Source: JABWBD01 sp040768665
GTDB lineage: Bacteria > Planctomycetota > Planctomycetia > Pirellulales > Thermoguttaceae
Assembly: GCA_040768665.1 (NCBI GenBank)
Contig: JAXGMN010000050.1
Span: 25,844-89,843 of the forward strand
Length of the DNA stretch: 64,000 nt
Reading direction: 5' to 3'
Translations under genes and position numbers: made by a program
Notes under the pieces: generated by a model
What the model was told of the DNA's origin: nothing
Seen by the model: the letters and a program-made list of their open reading frames with translations, nothing else
The model's database searches: none
Shown here: positions 44,078 through 52,914 of the stretch, one piece after another
Layout of the letters: each line of letters opens with the position of its first letter
Position numbering within the stretch: position 1 is the stretch's first letter

Positions 44078-45907
44078 ATGACGTCCTTCGTCACTCGGCA
44101 AAAGGTCTCGCGGATCGACCGCGCCGGTCCACCCGGCTATACGCTCGTCGAAATCCTCGTGGCCACCACCCTGACGCTCGTCATGATGACCGGCGTCGCC
44201 AGCCTTTTTGGCACGATGGCCAAGAGCATTACCGATTCACGCTCGACGCTGGAAATGTCGGATCGGCTGCGCACGGCGCAACTGCGTCTCCAGGAGGACC
44301 TTGCCGGCCTCACCGTGGTTCTGGATCCGCCTCGCGGCCCGTCGAGCAGCGAAGGGTATCTCCAGATCACCGAAGGTCCCATCGGTCCTATCGTTTCTCC
44401 CGCAGACGTTGCCGTAAACCTCGACAACGGCGGTAAGGATACCAGCTTCGGCGATACCGACGATCTCTTGTTATTTACCACACGAACGACGAGCGATCCC
44501 TTCGTTGGCCGCATCTTGATCAAGCGGTGGCCGCAACCCGGCGAAACGCCCGACGGAATGGACGACGTCGACAACGACGGTTCCGTCGACGATCCCTACG
44601 TGCTTGTCCGAGCGGCGACGTCGGCCGACGCCGAGGTGGCATGGTTCGTTCGCGGAAACATGCTGTGTCGCCGGGTGCTTCTCGTCCTCCCTCAGTTCGA
44701 TGCGGATGCGCGCACGATCACCAACCCCGGGGCAGCCCCGGAAATGCAGCTCGATTCCCGGCCGCAATCCGCCGGCAACACGAATCCGACATACGCCGTC
44801 TTTGGTCCGACTGCGGTCTTTGGTCCGGCCGCACTGAACATTCCCCCCGGCCCCGGATTCTACAACGACTACGACGTATCGGTTCGCTTTGAGATGCCCG
44901 ACCAGTTGCTGCCGAACAGTTTTGCAGACCTCACAAAACCCGAAAACAGGTTTGCGCATAGCATTCAACACGGTTTCCCGTATCACCCGCGTGCCGTGGT
45001 GGGCTGGGGAGCGTACTTGCCGCCCCTGGGGCTGCCCACACTCGCAGAGTGCTCCTACAGATTCCCTCGGTTTTCGGACGACGGAATGGATCCCATCAAT
45101 TCCTGGAATGCCGGCCGACAACTCCCCGTCATTCCGGAGCCAAGCACTCCCGGTCTGACTGCCACCCGAGCAGCCTTCGATCCCTGGCGCAATCCTTTTC
45201 ATTGGGACCAGCTCCATCCCGTTATCGGGAAGCTTTCGTTGCCGCCACTGCCGACCGCCGTCTCCGGAACACCCGAGCGATACCATGGCGAGCGTGCCTC
45301 CGAGGACGTCATCCTCACGAACGTTCTTGCGTTCGACGTGAAGGTCTGGGATCCCGGAGCTCCTGTCATGATGGATGTCGCTCCCGGCGGAGCCCAACTA
45401 ATATATGCCCCGGGCGACCCCGATTACTTGACCAAGGTAAACGCGTATACGGCGGCGGCTCCGCAAAACGCCTCAACGTTGCCCCGTCCCATTAGTTACG
45501 GGGCGTACGTAGACCTCAACTACATGTGCCTTCTCGGACCTGCTCCGGCTCCGAACCAGGCCATGCCTCGATACCAAGATGATCTGAAACCCACCAACAT
45601 TCCCGACCCGCAGTTCAATGGGGCTGGCAATGCGAGTTCAGGTCTTCGTGGCACTGATCCTTCGACGTCGCCTTCTAACATCCGTTCCGCGGTATACGAC
45701 ACATGGTCGACACATTACGAACATGACGGCATTGGAAACGACTGGTACGGCAACGGCTTGGACGATAATGGTGACGGAATTGTCGACGACGTGCTCGAGA
45801 TGGACGCCTTGCCTCCCTATCCGACCAGGCTGCAGGGCATACAAGTCAAGATTCGCGTATTTGACCCGGACAGCCGGCAAGTGCGCGAGCTGACAGTCAC
45901 TCATTAG
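44078..45907 (+). CDS. GspJ/PilW-like pseudopilin
   Basis: A 609-residue prepilin with PPG followed by YTLVEILVATTLTLVMMTGV, Glu at +5. The helix is followed by SRSTLEMSDRLRTAQLRLQE, characteristic of GspJ/PilW minor pseudopilins. Two Asp-rich loops (DVDNDGSVDD about residue 163, DDNGDGIVDD about 563) echo those of the giant neighbour. ATG at 44078 is preferred because TAAGGAG lies seven bases upstream. It is the last gene of the cluster; no secretin or GspL/M gene is in view. Confidence 0.84.
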   Translation: MTSFVTRQKVSRIDRAGPPGYTLVEILVATTLTLVMMTGVASLFGTMAKSITDSRSTLEMSDRLRTAQLRLQEDLAGLTVVLDPPRGPSSSEGYLQITEGPIGPIVSPADVAVNLDNGGKDTSFGDTDDLLLFTTRTTSDPFVGRILIKRWPQPGETPDGMDDVDNDGSVDDPYVLVRAATSADAEVAWFVRGNMLCRRVLLVLPQFDADARTITNPGAAPEMQLDSRPQSAGNTNPTYAVFGPTAVFGPAALNIPPGPGFYNDYDVSVRFEMPDQLLPNSFADLTKPENRFAHSIQHGFPYHPRAVVGWGAYLPPLGLPTLAECSYRFPRFSDDGMDPINSWNAGRQLPVIPEPSTPGLTATRAAFDPWRNPFHWDQLHPVIGKLSLPPLPTAVSGTPERYHGERASEDVILTNVLAFDVKVWDPGAPVMMDVAPGGAQLIYAPGDPDYLTKVNAYTAAAPQNASTLPRPISYGAYVDLNYMCLLGPAPAPNQAMPRYQDDLKPTNIPDPQFNGAGNASSGLRGTDPSTSPSNIRSAVYDTWSTHYEHDGIGNDWYGNGLDDNGDGIVDDVLEMDALPPYPTRLQGIQVKIRVFDPDSRQVRELTVTH

Positions 45908-45991
45908 TGCCCTCGACCAGCAATTCACCACGCGATAATCGTTGCCTGTTGATTCGTCATTCGTCATTCACCCATCGGGGTTCTGGGGGGA

Positions 45992-46014
45992 AGCCGCCGG
46001 CCACGTGCCGGCGG
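45992..46014 (+). terminator. Possible terminator of the secretion cluster
   Basis: GCCGCCGGC and GCCGGCGGC, separated by CACGT, form a nine-pair GC-rich stem 85 bases after the last pseudopilin. It is followed by TTTCATTTTCC, a weak T-rich tract. An intrinsic terminator is plausible. Confidence 0.5.
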
Positions 46015-46109
46015 CTTTCATTTTCCCCCGCCCTCCCCGCACTTGATTCGCCCCCATCTCAGATTTCCCGCCACCTCACTCGTCCCCCGTTCTTCATCTC
46101 CCAACCGGT

Positions 46110-46134
46110 AGGTCCCGCTTGCCGAGCGGGACCT
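46110..46134. repeat. Palindrome AGGTCCCGCT / AGCGGGACCT
   Basis: Ten-base perfect arms around TGCCG. The same unit is at 48241-48265 in opposite orientation with shared outer bases (CGGTAGGTCCC on one side, GGGACCTGGA on the other). Degenerate copies are at 123 and 272. A small dispersed palindromic family. Confidence 0.75.
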
Positions 46135-46340
46135 GGACGCCCGCTGCCGCTCGCCCTCCGCCCACTGCGAATCCTTGCCCCACCTCCCACTCTCCTCTTC
46201 CCTCCTCTTGCGCGTTTTGCACCTTTTCGCGGCCTCTTTCGATCCTTCCATTTTTCAACCCCCATTTTTTAACTCTCCCCCTGCCGCCATTCGCCCGCCC
46301 CACGGCGAGGCCCCACCGCCCTTGCCGCATCACAGGTTAT

Positions 46341-46453
46341 CCCCACCCGGCCCCGAGCCGGTGGAAGAAGGGTTTGGAAACTACAGGCCCACCGCGTTGA
46401 TTGCCGCGGTGTAGTCCCCAAACCCTCTCTCCACCGGCACGGGCCGAGTGGGG
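46341..46453. repeat. 113-bp long inverted repeat element
   Basis: CCCCACCCGGCCC at the left faces GGGCCGAGTGGGG at the right. Inside, GCCGGTGGAAGAAGGGTTTGG faces its imperfect complement ending CTCTCCACCGGC, and ACTACA with CCGCG faces CGCGGTGTAGT around a TTGATT loop. Nearly the whole element folds into one hairpin. No second copy is in the window, and no clear target duplication was found. Confidence 0.6.
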
Positions 46454-46487
46454 TCGCCGAAGCGGCGATTTCCGGCAAAAAAAACGA

Positions 46488-46516
46488 TTGACAAGTTGCG
46501 GCGCATCTGTTCTAAT
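46488..46516 (+). promoter_or_regulatory. Strong sigma-70-like promoter candidate
   Basis: TTGACA (46488-46493), a 17-base spacer and TCTAAT (46511-46516) make the best promoter match noticed in the window. It points toward the YchF-like gene, about 340 bases further on. The transcript would include a hairpin from GTGGCCACCAAA (46627-46638) and its exact complement (46665-46676). Confidence 0.5.
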
Positions 46517-46857
46517 GTTCACATTGGTCGCTCGCCGCCGGCAATCCCCCCGTGGTTCCCAGCCTCAAGCCGCGGCGCAACGCTACCGGCCGACACCTGC
46601 TCGGCGGCCTCGCCACCCAAAAGCGCGTGGCCACCAAACACCCTCGAATTTGAGAAATCGAAACTTTGGTGGCCACACACGTAACTCGCCGGCGAAGTCT
46701 CGTGCCTTCCACCCCTGCTCACTTTGCCGGGTCAGGTCGTCGAGGCGGTGTATCACGTCCGTTCCGGGCGACTCCGACTGGACAAGGCTCGGGCGGAAGC
46801 GGTAGAACAAACGTTGAGGAAACTGGGCGCGGGCAGCAGCAGGCATAGGTGGCAACC
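46517..46857. other. Long leader or small RNA region before ychF
   Basis: Downstream of the promoter candidate lies a 12-bp perfect inverted repeat (46627-46676, 26-base loop). A short plus-strand frame at about 46730-46850 reads EAVYHVRSGRLRLDKARAEA, protein-like but without a convincing start. It could be a small gene, a regulatory leader or a gene tail. Confidence 0.35.
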
Positions 46858-47891
46858 ATGAAAATCGGACTCGCCGGTTACCGGGGTCGGGCAAGAGCAC
46901 CCTCTTCGAGTGGCTCACCGGCATCGCTCCCGATCCATCCCAGGCGCACAAGGAACAAGCGGCGATGGCCACCGTGCCGGAGCCTCGCGTGGAAGCCCTG
47001 GCCAACATCTACCACCCGAAAAAGATCACGCTGGCGTCCCTGGAGATCGTCGACACCCCGGGGCTGAGTCGCACGCACGAGGGGAACGCCGCCCGGCTTG
47101 CGCTCATCCGGGAGGCCGGCTGCCTGGTGCTGGTCGTGGCGGGATTCGGCGGGGCCGATCCGGTGGCCGATCTACGATCGTTCGAAGAGGACCTGACACT
47201 GGCCGACATGGAAATCCTCTCCGGACGCATCCAACGCATCGAAGAAGCGGTGAAGAAACCGATCCCGCGGCAGGAACGGGAGCAGTTCGCCCACGAAGAG
47301 CAGACCCTCAAGCTTGTCCTGGACGGCCTGGAAAAGGGAGACCCTCTGCGAGAGTCGGACATGAACGACGAGCAGAGGAAGGTCACGCGTGCGTTCCGGC
47401 TCCTGACGGAAAAGCCCCGGATCGTTGTCGTAAACACGGCGGACGACGAGGACGATCCCCAGCGGTTCGTCGAAGCGATGCCGAAGGATCTCATGGTTCT
47501 GACGATCCCCGTCGGGCTGGAAGTGGAGCTCTCGCGGATGAGCCCCGAGGATCGCCAAGAATTCGAGGCGGAAATGGGGCTGACGGGAACCGACCGCGAC
47601 CAGGTGATCCGGCAGCTTATGGACGTCTCCGGGCAGAAGATCTTTTTCACGGCGGGCGACAAGGAAGTCCGCACCTGGATGCTCCCGAAAGGCGGCACGG
47701 CGCTGGATGCCGCCGCCGGCATTCACACCGACCTGGCTCGCGGGTTTATCCGCGCCGAGGTGATGACCTGCGCCGACCTGGTGCGGCTCGGGAGCGAACG
47801 CGAGGTTAAGGCCCAGCACCTCGTTCGCCAGGAACCCAAGGACTACGTGGTCCAGGATGATGATATTCTGCTGATTCGCTTCAGCGTTTGA
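46858..47891 (+). pseudogene. ychF: YchF/Obg-like GTPase, frameshifted in Walker A
   Basis: ATG at 46858 opens MKIGLAGYRG, then the frame is lost. One extra G in the GGGG run near 46881 would restore GYRGSGKSTLFEWLTG, a Walker A motif. The rest is intact: DTPGLSRTHEGN (switch region), VVVNTADDEDD, and a C-terminal TGS-like domain ending in YVVQDDDILLIRFSV. YchF proteins bind ATP/GTP and associate with ribosomes. The current first in-frame Met after the break is at 46965, which would make a protein without a P-loop. Assembly error in the homopolymer is a real alternative. Confidence 0.8.
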
Positions 47892-47935
47892 CGCCGCGGG
47901 CGCCATTTGCTCTGACAGTGGCCGAAACCATGAAC

Positions 47936-48058
47936 GTAACCGTTCACGGGGCGGAAGAGAGGGGGACAGGTCCATGTTTGCGGCCAACGTTCTTGGCACC
48001 AAAATACAGCAATTGGCCGAAAAATGGACCAGTCCCCGGCCGCCCCGTGAACGGTTAC
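47936..48058. mobile_element. 123-bp MITE-like family, copy B
   Basis: Begins GTAACCGTTCACGGGGCGG and ends with the inverted form. It is about 97 percent identical to copy C in reverse orientation by eye, so the family moved recently. The flanks ACCATGAAC and ACCATGGAC differ at one base, but the right one overlaps a second element's end, so this target duplication is uncertain. Confidence 0.85.
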
Positions 48059-48060
48059 AC

Positions 48061-48101
48061 CATGGACCCGCCCCCCTCCCTTCCGCCCCGTGAACGGTTA
48101 C
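48061..48101. mobile_element. Lone right end of the 123-bp family
   Basis: CTTCCGCCCCGTGAACGGTT and the bases before it match the right end of copy C. The left part is missing. It directly follows copy B, so either two elements inserted next to each other or a tandem unit was partly deleted. Confidence 0.7.
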
Positions 48102-48300
48102 CGGGCTAACGTCCTGCCTTCATCGAACTCCTTCAGATCGCGCGGTGGGGTTGTGATCTCATGATCTCAGTGAGGATTTCTGCAGTGGGTCTTGCCGGAA
48201 AGGCGGGATCTGATGTGGGGAATAAGCAAGTCGTGGTTCCAGGTCCCGCTCGGCAAGCGGGACCTACCGTATGCCGCACCGGAAGCAGAGTCGCCAATCG
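48102..48300. other. Spacer with palindromic repeat
   Basis: Holds the AGGTCCCGCT palindrome at 48241-48265 and otherwise nothing recognised. It lies downstream of the copper ATPase unit. Confidence 0.4.
48241..48265. repeat. Palindrome AGGTCCCGCT / AGCGGGACCT
   Basis: Perfect ten-base arms around CGGCA. Reverse-oriented match of the unit at 46110, including several bases outside the stem. Confidence 0.75.
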
Positions 48301-48414
48301 CTATTTCGGGCCGAAGAAGTACCAAAGGAGAAGACCGATCAGGATCACTCCACCGGCGATCACTCCGATCTCGGTGGCGTCCAGCGCGGCGAAACAGCAG
48401 GTGTTCAGCGACAT
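48301..48414 (-). CDS. 37-residue membrane peptide after CopA
   Basis: A short frame starts with ATG at 48414, four bases beyond the TGA of the copper ATPase. It encodes MSLNTCCFAALDATEIGVIA, then a hydrophobic helix (GGVILIGLLLWYFF) and ends GPK. It has the shape of small single-span proteins that accompany metal P-type ATPases (CcoS-like in position), and the Cys pair (TCCF) could bind metal. No sequence family recognised. The tight coupling and sensible topology support it as real. Confidence 0.6.
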   Translation of the reverse strand: MSLNTCCFAALDATEIGVIAGGVILIGLLLWYFFGPK

Positions 48415-48417
48415 GAG

Positions 48418-50979
48418 TCAGGCTCCCTGGCTCGCCGCAGGCCGGAAACGGCGGAGGCGGAGGCTGTTGGTGACGACCGATACGCTGGAGAAGCTCATCG
48501 CCGCGCTGGCGAAGATCGGAGAGAGAAGCCAACCGAACAGCGGATAGAACAGGCCGGCTGCCAGCGGGATGCCGATCACGTTGTAGAAGAAAGCCCAGAA
48601 GAGGTTCTGGCGGATCGTGCGGATCGTCGCACGCGAAAGGGCAATGGCCGTGACCACTCCGGCCAGATCGCCGCGAATGAGCGTGATGTCCGAGGCTTCC
48701 ATGGCCACGTCCGTTCCCGTGCCGATCGCGATCCCGACATCAGCCCGGGCCAGAGCCGGAGCGTCGTTGATCCCGTCGCCGACCATCCCGACGAGCTTTC
48801 CCTCCTGCTGGAGCTGTTTGATCTCGTCGACCTTGCCCTCCGGCAAGACTTCGGCATGGAACCGGTCGACGCCGACCTCTTGGGCGATCGCCTCGGCGGT
48901 GCGGCGGTTGTCGCCGGTGATCATCACGATCTCGAGTCCCATGGCGTGCATCGCGGCAATCGCCTCCCTGGACCCCGGTTTGATCGGATCGGCGACGGCG
49001 ACCACGCCCGCCAGTCGCCCGTCGGCCGCGACGAACATGGGGGTCTTCCCTGCTTTGGCAAGATCCTCCGCGACTTTGAGTGCCGAATCGCTGAGGGCCA
49101 CGCTGCGCTGTTGCATCAGGCGGGCGTTGCCGAGCAAGAGCGGCCTTCCGTCGACGCTCCCTTCGATGCCGTGGCCGGCAAGCGCTTTGAACCCGGTTGG
49201 CTCCGCAAGGGCAATGCCGCGATCGCGGGCTGCGCGGACGATCGCCTCGCCCAGCGGGTGTTCGCTACCGCGTTCGGCCGAAGCGGCCAGCCGCAGCAGT
49301 TCCTGCTCGGCCATGCCGTCCAGCGCAGCCAGATCGGTCAGCGCCGGCTCGCCGCGGGTGATCGTCCCGGTCTTGTCGAGCACGACGGCCTGAAGCTTGT
49401 AAGCGGTTTCCAGGGCCTCGCCGCCCTTGATGAGCACCCCGTTCTCGGCGCCTCGTCCGGTTCCCACCATGATCGCCGTCGGGGTGGCCAGGCCCAACGC
49501 ACAAGGACAGGCGATGATCAGGACCGATACGAAGTTGACCAACGCCGTGGTGAATCTCACCTCGGGCGCGGTCGCGACAAACCAGATCACGAACGTGGCC
49601 ACGGCGATGCACAGAACGACCGGCGTGAAGATCCCGCTGATCACGTCGGCCAGCCGCGCGATCGGGGCCTTGGACCCCTGGGCCTCCTGAACGAGCCGCA
49701 CGATCTGCTGAAGGGCCGTGTCGCGGCCGACCTTCGTGGCCCGGAAGCGAAAGGACCCCGTGCGGTTAATCGTGGCCCCAAAGACCTCCTGGCCGGGCTG
49801 TTTTTCGACCGGCAGGCTCTCGCCGGTGAGCATCGACTCGTCCACGGCCGAAGCTCCCTCCTCGACCACGCCGTCGACCGGGATTTTTTCGCCGGGGCGG
49901 ACCACGACCCGATCGCCCGGAACGACTTCCTCCACCGGAATGTCGACCTCGCTCCCTTCGCGGACGACCCTCGCCGTTCGCGCCTGCAAGCCGATCAGGC
50001 GGCGGATCGCCTCGCCGGTGCGGCCTTTCGCGCGCGACTCGAGCATTCGGCCCAGCAGGATCAAGGCGATGATCACGCTGGCGGCCTCGAAGTAGACCGG
50101 CACCATGACCGTGCCGCCGTGGACGGCGCCCCCGACCGCTTCGGCAAAGAAATCGGGGGCGATCGTCGCCGCGACCGAGTAGACGTAGGCTGCGCCGGTG
50201 CCGACGGCAATGAGCGTATTCATATCCGCCGCGCGGTGGCGAAAGGCGGCCCATGCCCCGCGGTAAAACTGCGAGCCGCAATACAGCACCACCGGTGTGG
50301 TGAGGACAAGCTGCAGCCAGTTCACGCCCGGGAAATTCAGCCAGGCGACCCGCCCGTGCGACATGGCGATCACGAGCACCGGCAGTGAAAGAACCGCGGC
50401 GATCCAGAACTTGCGCCGGAGTTCGCGGTACTCGGCCGAGCGGGCGGCCTGTTCCATGTCCTCGGCGGCGGAATCGGCGGATGGAGCCGGCGTTTCCGCG
50501 ATGCGGTAGCCGAACGATTCGATCGCTCGGCGGAGTTGCTGCGCGTCGGTCGAGCCGGGAACATACTCGACACGTACGTCCATCGCGGCGAGATTGAACG
50601 TTACGTCGACGACTCCCTGCACGGATCGCAGATAAGTTTCCAGCGGCACCGACGATCCTGAAGGCCGGGCGGAATCGTCCACAATGAAGTCGGCCTGGAC
50701 GGTGGGCGCCGTGTCGTAGCCGACCTCTCTGACGCGCTTAATGAGTTGACGGATCCCGGCCGATTTCGGATCGTACTCGACCGTGGCTCTGGCGGTGGCG
50801 AAGTTGACGCTCGCCTTCCGCACTCCGGGGGTTTTGGCCAGACCTTGCTCGATCCGGTTGGCACACGCGGCGCAGCTCATCCCGCGGATCGGCAGATCGA
50901 TCCGCCGGCGGCCTTTGCCGGAGGTGGCAGGTTTGGAGTCGGTCTTGGGGTGAGTCGCCGAATCGGACTTTGTAGTCAT
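48418..50979 (-). CDS. copA: Copper-translocating P-type ATPase
   Basis: An 853-residue P1B-type ATPase exporting Cu(I) across the inner membrane. Two N-terminal metal-binding domains are present. The first has GMSCAACANRIEQ, the second lacks the CxxC (DSARPSG in its place) and so is degenerate. Eight membrane helices, transport motif CPCALG near residue 493, phosphorylation site DKTGT near 534, ATP-binding SEHPLG and hinge GDGINDAP are in order. Copper or silver specificity is inferred from CPC. The unit has no CsoR or CueR regulator in view. Confidence 0.94.
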   Translation of the reverse strand: MTTKSDSATHPKTDSKPATSGKGRRRIDLPIRGMSCAACANRIEQGLAKTPGVRKASVNFATARATVEYDPKSAGIRQLIKRVREVGYDTAPTVQADFIVDDSARPSGSSVPLETYLRSVQGVVDVTFNLAAMDVRVEYVPGSTDAQQLRRAIESFGYRIAETPAPSADSAAEDMEQAARSAEYRELRRKFWIAAVLSLPVLVIAMSHGRVAWLNFPGVNWLQLVLTTPVVLYCGSQFYRGAWAAFRHRAADMNTLIAVGTGAAYVYSVAATIAPDFFAEAVGGAVHGGTVMVPVYFEAASVIIALILLGRMLESRAKGRTGEAIRRLIGLQARTARVVREGSEVDIPVEEVVPGDRVVVRPGEKIPVDGVVEEGASAVDESMLTGESLPVEKQPGQEVFGATINRTGSFRFRATKVGRDTALQQIVRLVQEAQGSKAPIARLADVISGIFTPVVLCIAVATFVIWFVATAPEVRFTTALVNFVSVLIIACPCALGLATPTAIMVGTGRGAENGVLIKGGEALETAYKLQAVVLDKTGTITRGEPALTDLAALDGMAEQELLRLAASAERGSEHPLGEAIVRAARDRGIALAEPTGFKALAGHGIEGSVDGRPLLLGNARLMQQRSVALSDSALKVAEDLAKAGKTPMFVAADGRLAGVVAVADPIKPGSREAIAAMHAMGLEIVMITGDNRRTAEAIAQEVGVDRFHAEVLPEGKVDEIKQLQQEGKLVGMVGDGINDAPALARADVGIAIGTGTDVAMEASDITLIRGDLAGVVTAIALSRATIRTIRQNLFWAFFYNVIGIPLAAGLFYPLFGWLLSPIFASAAMSFSSVSVVTNSLRLRRFRPAASQGA

Positions 50980-50980
50980 C

Positions 50981-50999
50981 GGATTTTGGGATCGGCTCT
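50981..50999. repeat. Possible lone end of the 100-bp family
   Basis: GGATTTTGGGATCGGCTCT, just upstream of the copA start, matches the right end of the 100-bp element (GGTTTTGGGATAGGCTCT) with few differences. No partner arm is nearby. It may be a degraded copy or chance. Confidence 0.35.
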
Positions 51000-51225
51000 T
51001 GCTGTAGTGTCAGGCGACATTGCCGGTCAGCGACCGGCCTGCTTCGTGTTGCGACAAACCCATGTTTCATTGTATCCGTTGCTGAACAATAACGCCTCCG
51101 AAGCATGTAAGACTCCCCGCACCGTGGCGGCGCCGGCACGGCAAAATGACGACACTGGCAGTCGGGCGCCTACAATGCAGAGACTGCGGGCGAAGTTGAC
51201 CGGATAGACCCCTGAGACGATTCGC

Positions 51226-52713
51226 GTGGCCCAGCCTCTACCAACATCCCTGAGAATATCGGACGCCCTCGCGAATCCTGTGCGGGCGAGGGGCGACTCG
51301 TTGGCAGGACGGCCGCCGCGATTTCAATACTGCGCGGCTTGGATGGCCGTGTTCGTGTTTGTGGGCGGTTACGCGTACGGCCAGACTCGACAGCCGGCTC
51401 TAGAAGAAGAGCCGAGCCGTACTCTCGAGGGAAAGCCCCAGGCGCCGAGCCGGGTGGAGGTACAGCCCGCGGCTGGGGACGAGGAGATTGCGGATCGGCT
51501 GGAGAGAATCTTAAGCGCGACCGGCTGGTTCGAAAGTCCGTCGGTTCGAGTCGACGAGGGCGTTGCTTTTCTCAGCGGGCGGACGAATGACGAGCAGTAC
51601 AAGCAGTGGGCGGCCGATCTTGCCCAGAACACCCGCGACGTCGTCGCTGTCGTCAATCGCGTCGAAGTTTCCGAGCCTTCGCCATGGGACCTGCAGCCTG
51701 CCTTGATCGGCCTCGAGGCCCTTTGGCGCGACGTGCTGTATTCCCTGCCGTTCGTGTTTTTCGGGCTGCTGATCCTGGCAGCGGCTTACGCGGTGGCGCG
51801 GTTCTCCACCAGCGCCCTGCGGCCGGTGCTCGGCCGAAAGGTGAAGGCGTCGCTGCTGCAAGAGGTCGTCGCCCGTGGGCTTGGCATCCTGGTGTTTGTT
51901 CTCGGCCTGTACATCGTCTTGAAGGTGGCCGGACTGACGCGCCTGGCGGTCACCGTGCTCGGCGGCACCGGGTTGTTCGGCCTGGTGGTCGGTATCGCGT
52001 TTCGCGACATTACCGAAAACTTTCTGGCGAGCATTCTCCTGAGCGTGCAGCAGCCGTTTCGCAGCGGCGAACTGGTCGAAATCGGCGGCACCATGGGCCT
52101 CGTCCAGCAACTGAACGTTCGGACCACGATCCTGATGACACTCACGGGCAACCATGTGCAGATTCCCAACGCGACCGTCTATAAGAGCACGATCGTCAAC
52201 TACAGCAGCAATCCGAACCGGCGCGAGGATTTTGTCGTGGGGATCGGTTACGACATGCAGATCTCGGAGGCCCAAAAGATCGCGATGGAGGTTCTGGCCG
52301 ATCACCCCGCGGTACTCAAGCAGCCGGAGCCCTGGGTCCTGGTCGATAATCTCGGGGCCGGCACCGTCAACCTGCGGGTCTATTTCTGGCTGGACGGCAG
52401 CCGGCACAGTTGGCTGAAGGTCAAGTCGTCGGTCATTCGGCTCGTGAAGCGGGAGTTCCAGGCGCGCGGGGTCAGCATGCCGGACGAGGCCCGCGAGGTG
52501 CTTTTCCCGCAGGGAGTGCCGGTGCAGCTTATCGATGAGCGAACGGGCGGCGAGCCTGCCGTCCAGCCCGAGGCCAGGCCGAAGGCCGCGGAACCAGAGC
52601 CGGAACAAGTCGAGGTGGGAGCGGAAGGTGGGCTCGGTTCCGAGGCAGAACAGATCGAAGAGCAGGCGCGGCGGTCCCGATCTCCCGAGGAGGCCGAAAA
52701 CCTGTTGCGCTGA
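51226..52713 (+). CDS. BON-MscS fusion, small-conductance mechanosensitive channel
   Basis: A 495-residue protein from GTG. After a hydrophobic leader (WMAVFVFVGGYAYG) comes a BON domain (EEIADRLERILSATGWFESP with FLSGRTNDEQYKQ), then membrane helices and the MscS core: pore helix LGGTGLFGLVVGIAFRDITE and the beta domain FRSGELVEIGGTMGLVQQLN with NHVQIPNATVY. The C-terminal 70 residues are acidic and disordered. MscS channels release solutes on hypo-osmotic shock. BON domains bind membranes or carbohydrates, so the fusion suggests envelope sensing. Earlier in-frame starts are not obvious. Confidence 0.85.
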   Translation: MAQPLPTSLRISDALANPVRARGDSLAGRPPRFQYCAAWMAVFVFVGGYAYGQTRQPALEEEPSRTLEGKPQAPSRVEVQPAAGDEEIADRLERILSATGWFESPSVRVDEGVAFLSGRTNDEQYKQWAADLAQNTRDVVAVVNRVEVSEPSPWDLQPALIGLEALWRDVLYSLPFVFFGLLILAAAYAVARFSTSALRPVLGRKVKASLLQEVVARGLGILVFVLGLYIVLKVAGLTRLAVTVLGGTGLFGLVVGIAFRDITENFLASILLSVQQPFRSGELVEIGGTMGLVQQLNVRTTILMTLTGNHVQIPNATVYKSTIVNYSSNPNRREDFVVGIGYDMQISEAQKIAMEVLADHPAVLKQPEPWVLVDNLGAGTVNLRVYFWLDGSRHSWLKVKSSVIRLVKREFQARGVSMPDEAREVLFPQGVPVQLIDERTGGEPAVQPEARPKAAEPEPEQVEVGAEGGLGSEAEQIEEQARRSRSPEEAENLLR

Positions 52714-52813
52714 GAGCGAGCGAGTGCGCACGGCACGTTCGGAGAACCAGGAACCGGACCACTCCGCCAGGAGTTGCCGCGCCGGCTATGGGTGTGTGGC
52801 AAAAGCGGCAGAA

Positions 52814-52843
52814 CAGCCCGGCTGCTTCCGAGCAGCCGGGCTG
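52814..52843. repeat. 13-bp perfect hairpin, AGCCCGGCTGCT family
   Basis: CAGCCCGGCTGCT and its complement around TCCG, the same unit as at 208-241. It lies in the spacer between the MscS-like and ZnuB-like genes without a T-run. Confidence 0.7.
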
Positions 52844-52914
52844 ATACCGCCGATCTCCGCTGCCATAGAATCTTGCCGCACCGGCCATGGTAGAAGCCCT
52901 CCGCGTGACGTAAA

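Larger units (their letters stand above)
45908..46340. other. Intergenic region after the secretion cluster
   Basis: Contains a short TTCGTCATTCGTCATTC repeat near 45955, a GCCGCCGGCCACGTGCCGGCGGC inverted stretch near 45992-46014 that could end the cluster transcript, and the AGGTCCCGCT palindrome at 46110. The rest is C-rich low-complexity sequence without a credible gene. Confidence 0.45.

Noticed and set aside
45908..46340. Small genes in the C-rich stretch after the secretion cluster
   Set aside because: Frames are Pro/Leu/Phe low complexity on one strand and Arg/Gly on the other, without ribosome-binding sites.
47927..48067. Firm 9-bp target duplication for the copy at 47936
   Set aside because: The right flank overlaps a second element end and differs at one base, so chance or tandem deletion cannot be excluded; only the copies at 19369 and 55632 are used as evidence.
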